A DNA stretch of 64,000 bases from Epiperipatus broadwayi (taxonomy: Eukaryota > Onychophora > Udeonychophora > Euonychophora > Peripatidae): positions 496,001-560,000 of the forward strand of contig JAQFVV010006547.1 in NCBI GenBank assembly GCA_028023455.1. Direction: 5' to 3'. Below, piece by piece: positions 60,841 through 64,000 of the stretch. The notes under the pieces are model-generated. The model was not told the origin of the DNA, did no database searches, and saw only the letters and a list, made by a program, of their open reading frames with translations. The first letter of the stretch is position 1, and every line of letters starts with the position of its first letter. A program made the position numbers and the translations under genes.

Positions 60841-60849
60841 TTTTATTTA

Positions 60850-61520
60850 CAAGTGGTCATTGGAATAAAAGGTGATGGATTTGTTTCCTCTAATTTATGA
60901 CAGAGTGAGCAGATAAGGTCAATCTTTGTGATAAATAGTAATTAGTGAAGCAGAACATTTAGATAGATTTTAATAAGAAAATCTAGGTATTTAGGTTCTT
61001 AATGCCAGAATTTGAATTTTGAAATGATTTGTTTATTATTGAGATTAAGTAGAGACTGTGGTCGAGATTGATTATTATTATGAATCATGTTATAAGCTTC
61101 CCAATAAATTATTTTCCCTAAAATGGATTGCTGATTCAGGTCAAGATGATTAGCAACACATTTGATAAGAGATTGAAAAAACTTACTATCCCTAGGTGGT
61201 GATTTATCAATAGAGATAATGTGGACACATTTTATAGTATCAGGGTATATGGATACAAATTTAAATATTGCATTAAATGGTAGCTTATCTTTCACATGCC
61301 TATTCAGTATTCTAACACTGATGACCACAACTTTTTTATTCCAAATTAATTTGGAACAAAGCAAATTTATCTTCCTCTTAAATGCATTGGTGTACCTAAT
61401 GATTGGCATATAGTATGTGATTTTTGGAAAGATTAAGATGTTGATTAGAGAGATTTTTGCATGAAGAGACAGGTATGCTTTGGACAGGGAGTTAATGATT
61501 TTTTCAATAATAATGAATCT
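60850..61520 (-). pseudogene. L1-like LINE ORF2 fragment, relative of 39.8-41.0 kb
   Basis: The minus-strand frame, open from about 61510, reads LINILIFPKITYYMPIIRYT..LLCSKLIWNKK. After a divergent middle it reads ILGKIIYWEAYNMIHNNNQ and ISKFKFWH (ending 60999). It then continues after a shift as KYLDFLIKIYLNVL and LICSLCHKLEETN (60.9 kb). Each block aligns with the copy at 39.8 kb (LLFPRITYFMPFIKF, VQYWEAYYLINEAI, KYFDFLIKINLNAL, CVLCRRDEDTIEH). Both ends are truncated or decayed. Confidence 0.75.
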
Positions 61521-61529
61521 AATTATTAA

Positions 61530-64000
61530 ATTTTAAAAATATGTTAAAAATAATAATGAATAAAAGTATTTTGTATATATAATCTTAAAGATTATTGAGT
61601 GTTCCTTTTGTAATCCTCATATCCCCTATATGTTCTGCTGCTTTTATAGTATGTTTTCTATATTGATTTTTAGGCACTCCTGCACTGAATTAGAGGAGAA
61701 TTATTTTTAATTTTTTAAAAAAATAAATTAAATTATTTGCTTACATTTTTTATTTGCGTTTATCTATTAACAAAATACTAACATTTTACTTACCTTTCTA
61801 CAGTATATTTATTAAAAATATAAAAAGTTCAAATAATGAATATAAATCATTAAATGAAAAGGCCATTTTTTTTTATATTTAGTACAGTATTCAACTTTTT
61901 TTTCTTTAGAATTTATAATAATAAAAATATGACACATTTAAAATTTGTAACATCACTGTTATTCTGTAGATTTAAAAATTATTCATATTTATAAATATTT
62001 TTCTTTTTTAAAATCTATTTTTAAATAATTTATATAATTTTTATTCAGATTAATTTTAAGTTGTATGTTTATTTATTTACTTATTTTTATTAAAGATAAA
62101 TAAATAAAATAACTTTATATTAATGATTTTTACAGTAAAATTAATGAAACAACAACAAAAAAAATTTTTTTTTTTACTGAAATGATGGTTTTTTTTTTTT
62201 TAAAAAAAATTGCCATACCGCTAACAACCATTTCAAATCAACTTCATTTTTTGAAAATTTGCCTTTGATATATACATATGGTATTAATGATACTGTTATC
62301 TCCTATAATTATAAGTGAAATCAATTATAGACGTAGTGCTTTATTTTTTATTTATTTTACTATCTTTAGACAGAGAACAACATATAATATAAACATTAAA
62401 TTCTAAAAATAATAGTTCAAATACAGCTTTTGTAATAATTTCGGATAAGGAAATCATTAAACTAAATCCTTATAGTATATGTTACTATCCATATATCTAG
62501 TCCTGCATGATTTAATTCACTGATAAGATAATGGATTTAAAAGTAAAGGTCCTCTGGATCACAATAGTTTTGTCACTTCGAATGCTTGAACATCATATGA
62601 TTTTATTATTGTTATATATGCAGCGTTGGCAATTAATGTAAACAAACAAAACGTAAAGTAGTAATTATAAAAATTGTAAAAAAAAAAAAATGAAATAAAG
62701 CTGCAGTTTTTATATTTATTATAAAGATGCAGAGTAATAGGAATGTAAGTTTTTCTTTAAATTTATGTAATAATTGCTTACATAGATACTCACATATAAG
62801 AACAATACAATAGATCAATTGTTATTTCATTTCTATGGACGATTACACATAATATATATACAACAATAGATTATAAATCTTTTGCTTTACGCTAAATATT
62901 ACTGTGATATGATGTATGTATATACATATGTTTGTGCGTTTAGCAGAAACATTTTTTCCAATGTGATCAAACAGAAATAGCAAGCAAATTACCATTTAAC
63001 AGATTTCATTTTGAAAGTATTAATTAGTGTACAAAATGTGTGCGTATATAAAACATACTCTCATGCAAATTTTTTGTTTTAATGTCTGACCAAAAAAATT
63101 ATTTTATTCTTGGATGGAAACTTAATAAAAATTATTATTATTTGATTATTGTATAGAATGTATATATAATACAGCCTAACTGGGAAGAAAATGTTTTTTT
63201 GTACTTTTTAAATAGATATTTCAAAACCATCTTTAATACTTTAATAGTTTTTAAGCATGTGTATATTAGATGTTCAGAAGCAAATTTCAAATTTGAGTCA
63301 TTTATTATACTTTATAAGGCTTTAAACGATATTTAAAAAAAGAATACTTTTGCTATAATGTGACAGTGTTTCATGTGTTTAAATAAAATATCAAATGTTC
63401 TTTCCTGTCAAGGTGCCTAAACTGCTTTTTAGTGCATTAGGTTAAATTAATATGCCAAAGTTTTAACCTCTATCTAAATGATTGTATTTCGTGTTTGGTC
63501 TTCATATCTTGGGTAACCTTTTAACTCATGCAATGAGGTGGAACTTTTTTTTTTTTTTTAAAAAAAAAAAAACCCATTAACCTGAAAAACGATCAAAGGA
63601 AGTCTTATTATTTTTTTAATGAATATTTATTTGATGATGTTACATAAAAGAATGCTATACAATAGTTGCAATAATAAATTTTACCATAGCAATTGAAAAG
63701 TGATTTTGTCTAATAATAGATATGGGTAATTCAGGAAAAATAGGAATTGAGAAATTGGTTTGCTAAATATGAATTTAAATGTTTTTATGATTAATCAAAA
63801 TTACAATTTCATATAATATATGTGAAAATTATGTATGCACATATGTGTATATATTGAGAGAGATTTTCTTATAGTAAACTATGCCACAAGTTTAATGTTT
63901 ATAGAATTGTTATAAGCTCTCTAATCAGGGATGAAAAATAAGGTAAAGCAAAATAACTGTGGACTCAGGCTCTTCATGAAAATTTCATTTGCAACCAGAT
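61530..64000. other. AT-rich stretch, no gene recognised
   Basis: Homopolymer runs (e.g. T run next to A run at about 62195-62210 and 63547-63571) and short TA stretches. No coding or RNA features. Confidence 0.55.

Overview
The window is AT-rich eukaryotic DNA (roughly three quarters A+T by eye) from an animal. The evidence for an animal is: a metazoan-type tRNA-Gly(UCC) gene, a dystrophin/utrophin-like spectrin-repeat retrocopy, several non-LTR (LINE) retrotransposon tails, a Ty3/gypsy element, Penelope-like elements (PLEs), satellites and a 500-base assembly gap. I cannot name the species; a large-genome invertebrate is most likely. I see no intact host protein-coding gene. One short GC-richer open segment at 32.2-32.5 kb could be an exon.

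Layout. 1-5 kb: a decayed SINE-like repeat and the GIY-YIG tail of a PLE. 5.0-19.1 kb: a nested structure. A degraded gypsy element (gag-like coiled coil, reverse transcriptase, integrase tail, 9.9-13.1 kb) lies between two diverged direct repeats of about 2.8 kb (5.2-8.0 and 13.4-16.2 kb), best read as very long LTRs. The 3' copy carries a 2.5 kb insertion of unknown type. The whole block sits between inverted copies of a small repeat that encodes a hammerhead ribozyme fold. 24.1-27.9 kb: an almost complete PLE with palindromic 5' end, RT and GIY-YIG endonuclease in several frames, 3' pseudo-LTR and a 12-bp target duplication. 29.5-31.4 kb: three neighbouring tandem arrays with periods of about 71, 87 and 56 bp. 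31.8-33.2 kb: a promoter-like block, a possible exon and GC-richer segments. 33.3-34.8 kb: a LINE tail and further hammerhead-type repeats. 35.6-36.1 kb: gap.

37.2-39.2 kb: a second, unrelated hammerhead repeat family in inverted orientation. 39.8-41.0 kb: the 3' part of an L1-like LINE, with a relative on the minus strand at 60.9-61.5 kb; then tRNA-Gly at 41.2 kb. 46.2-47.8 kb: two pseudogene-like segments in opposite orientation, one of them dystrophin-like. 52.5-53.9 and 57.9-59.8 kb: two further decayed LINE reverse transcriptases. The remaining stretches are AT-rich sequence in which I recognise nothing.

The most interesting content is two independent families of hammerhead self-cleaving ribozyme motifs inside short inverted repeats. 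In family A one copy (18.91-18.99 kb) keeps every core base. In family B two copies each carry one defect, at different positions, and their consensus is a full hammerhead with an internal loop in stem I. Hammerheads are known in PLEs and in retrozymes, so these repeats are probably remnants of, or parasites on, PLE-like retroelements; an autonomous PLE lies in the same window.
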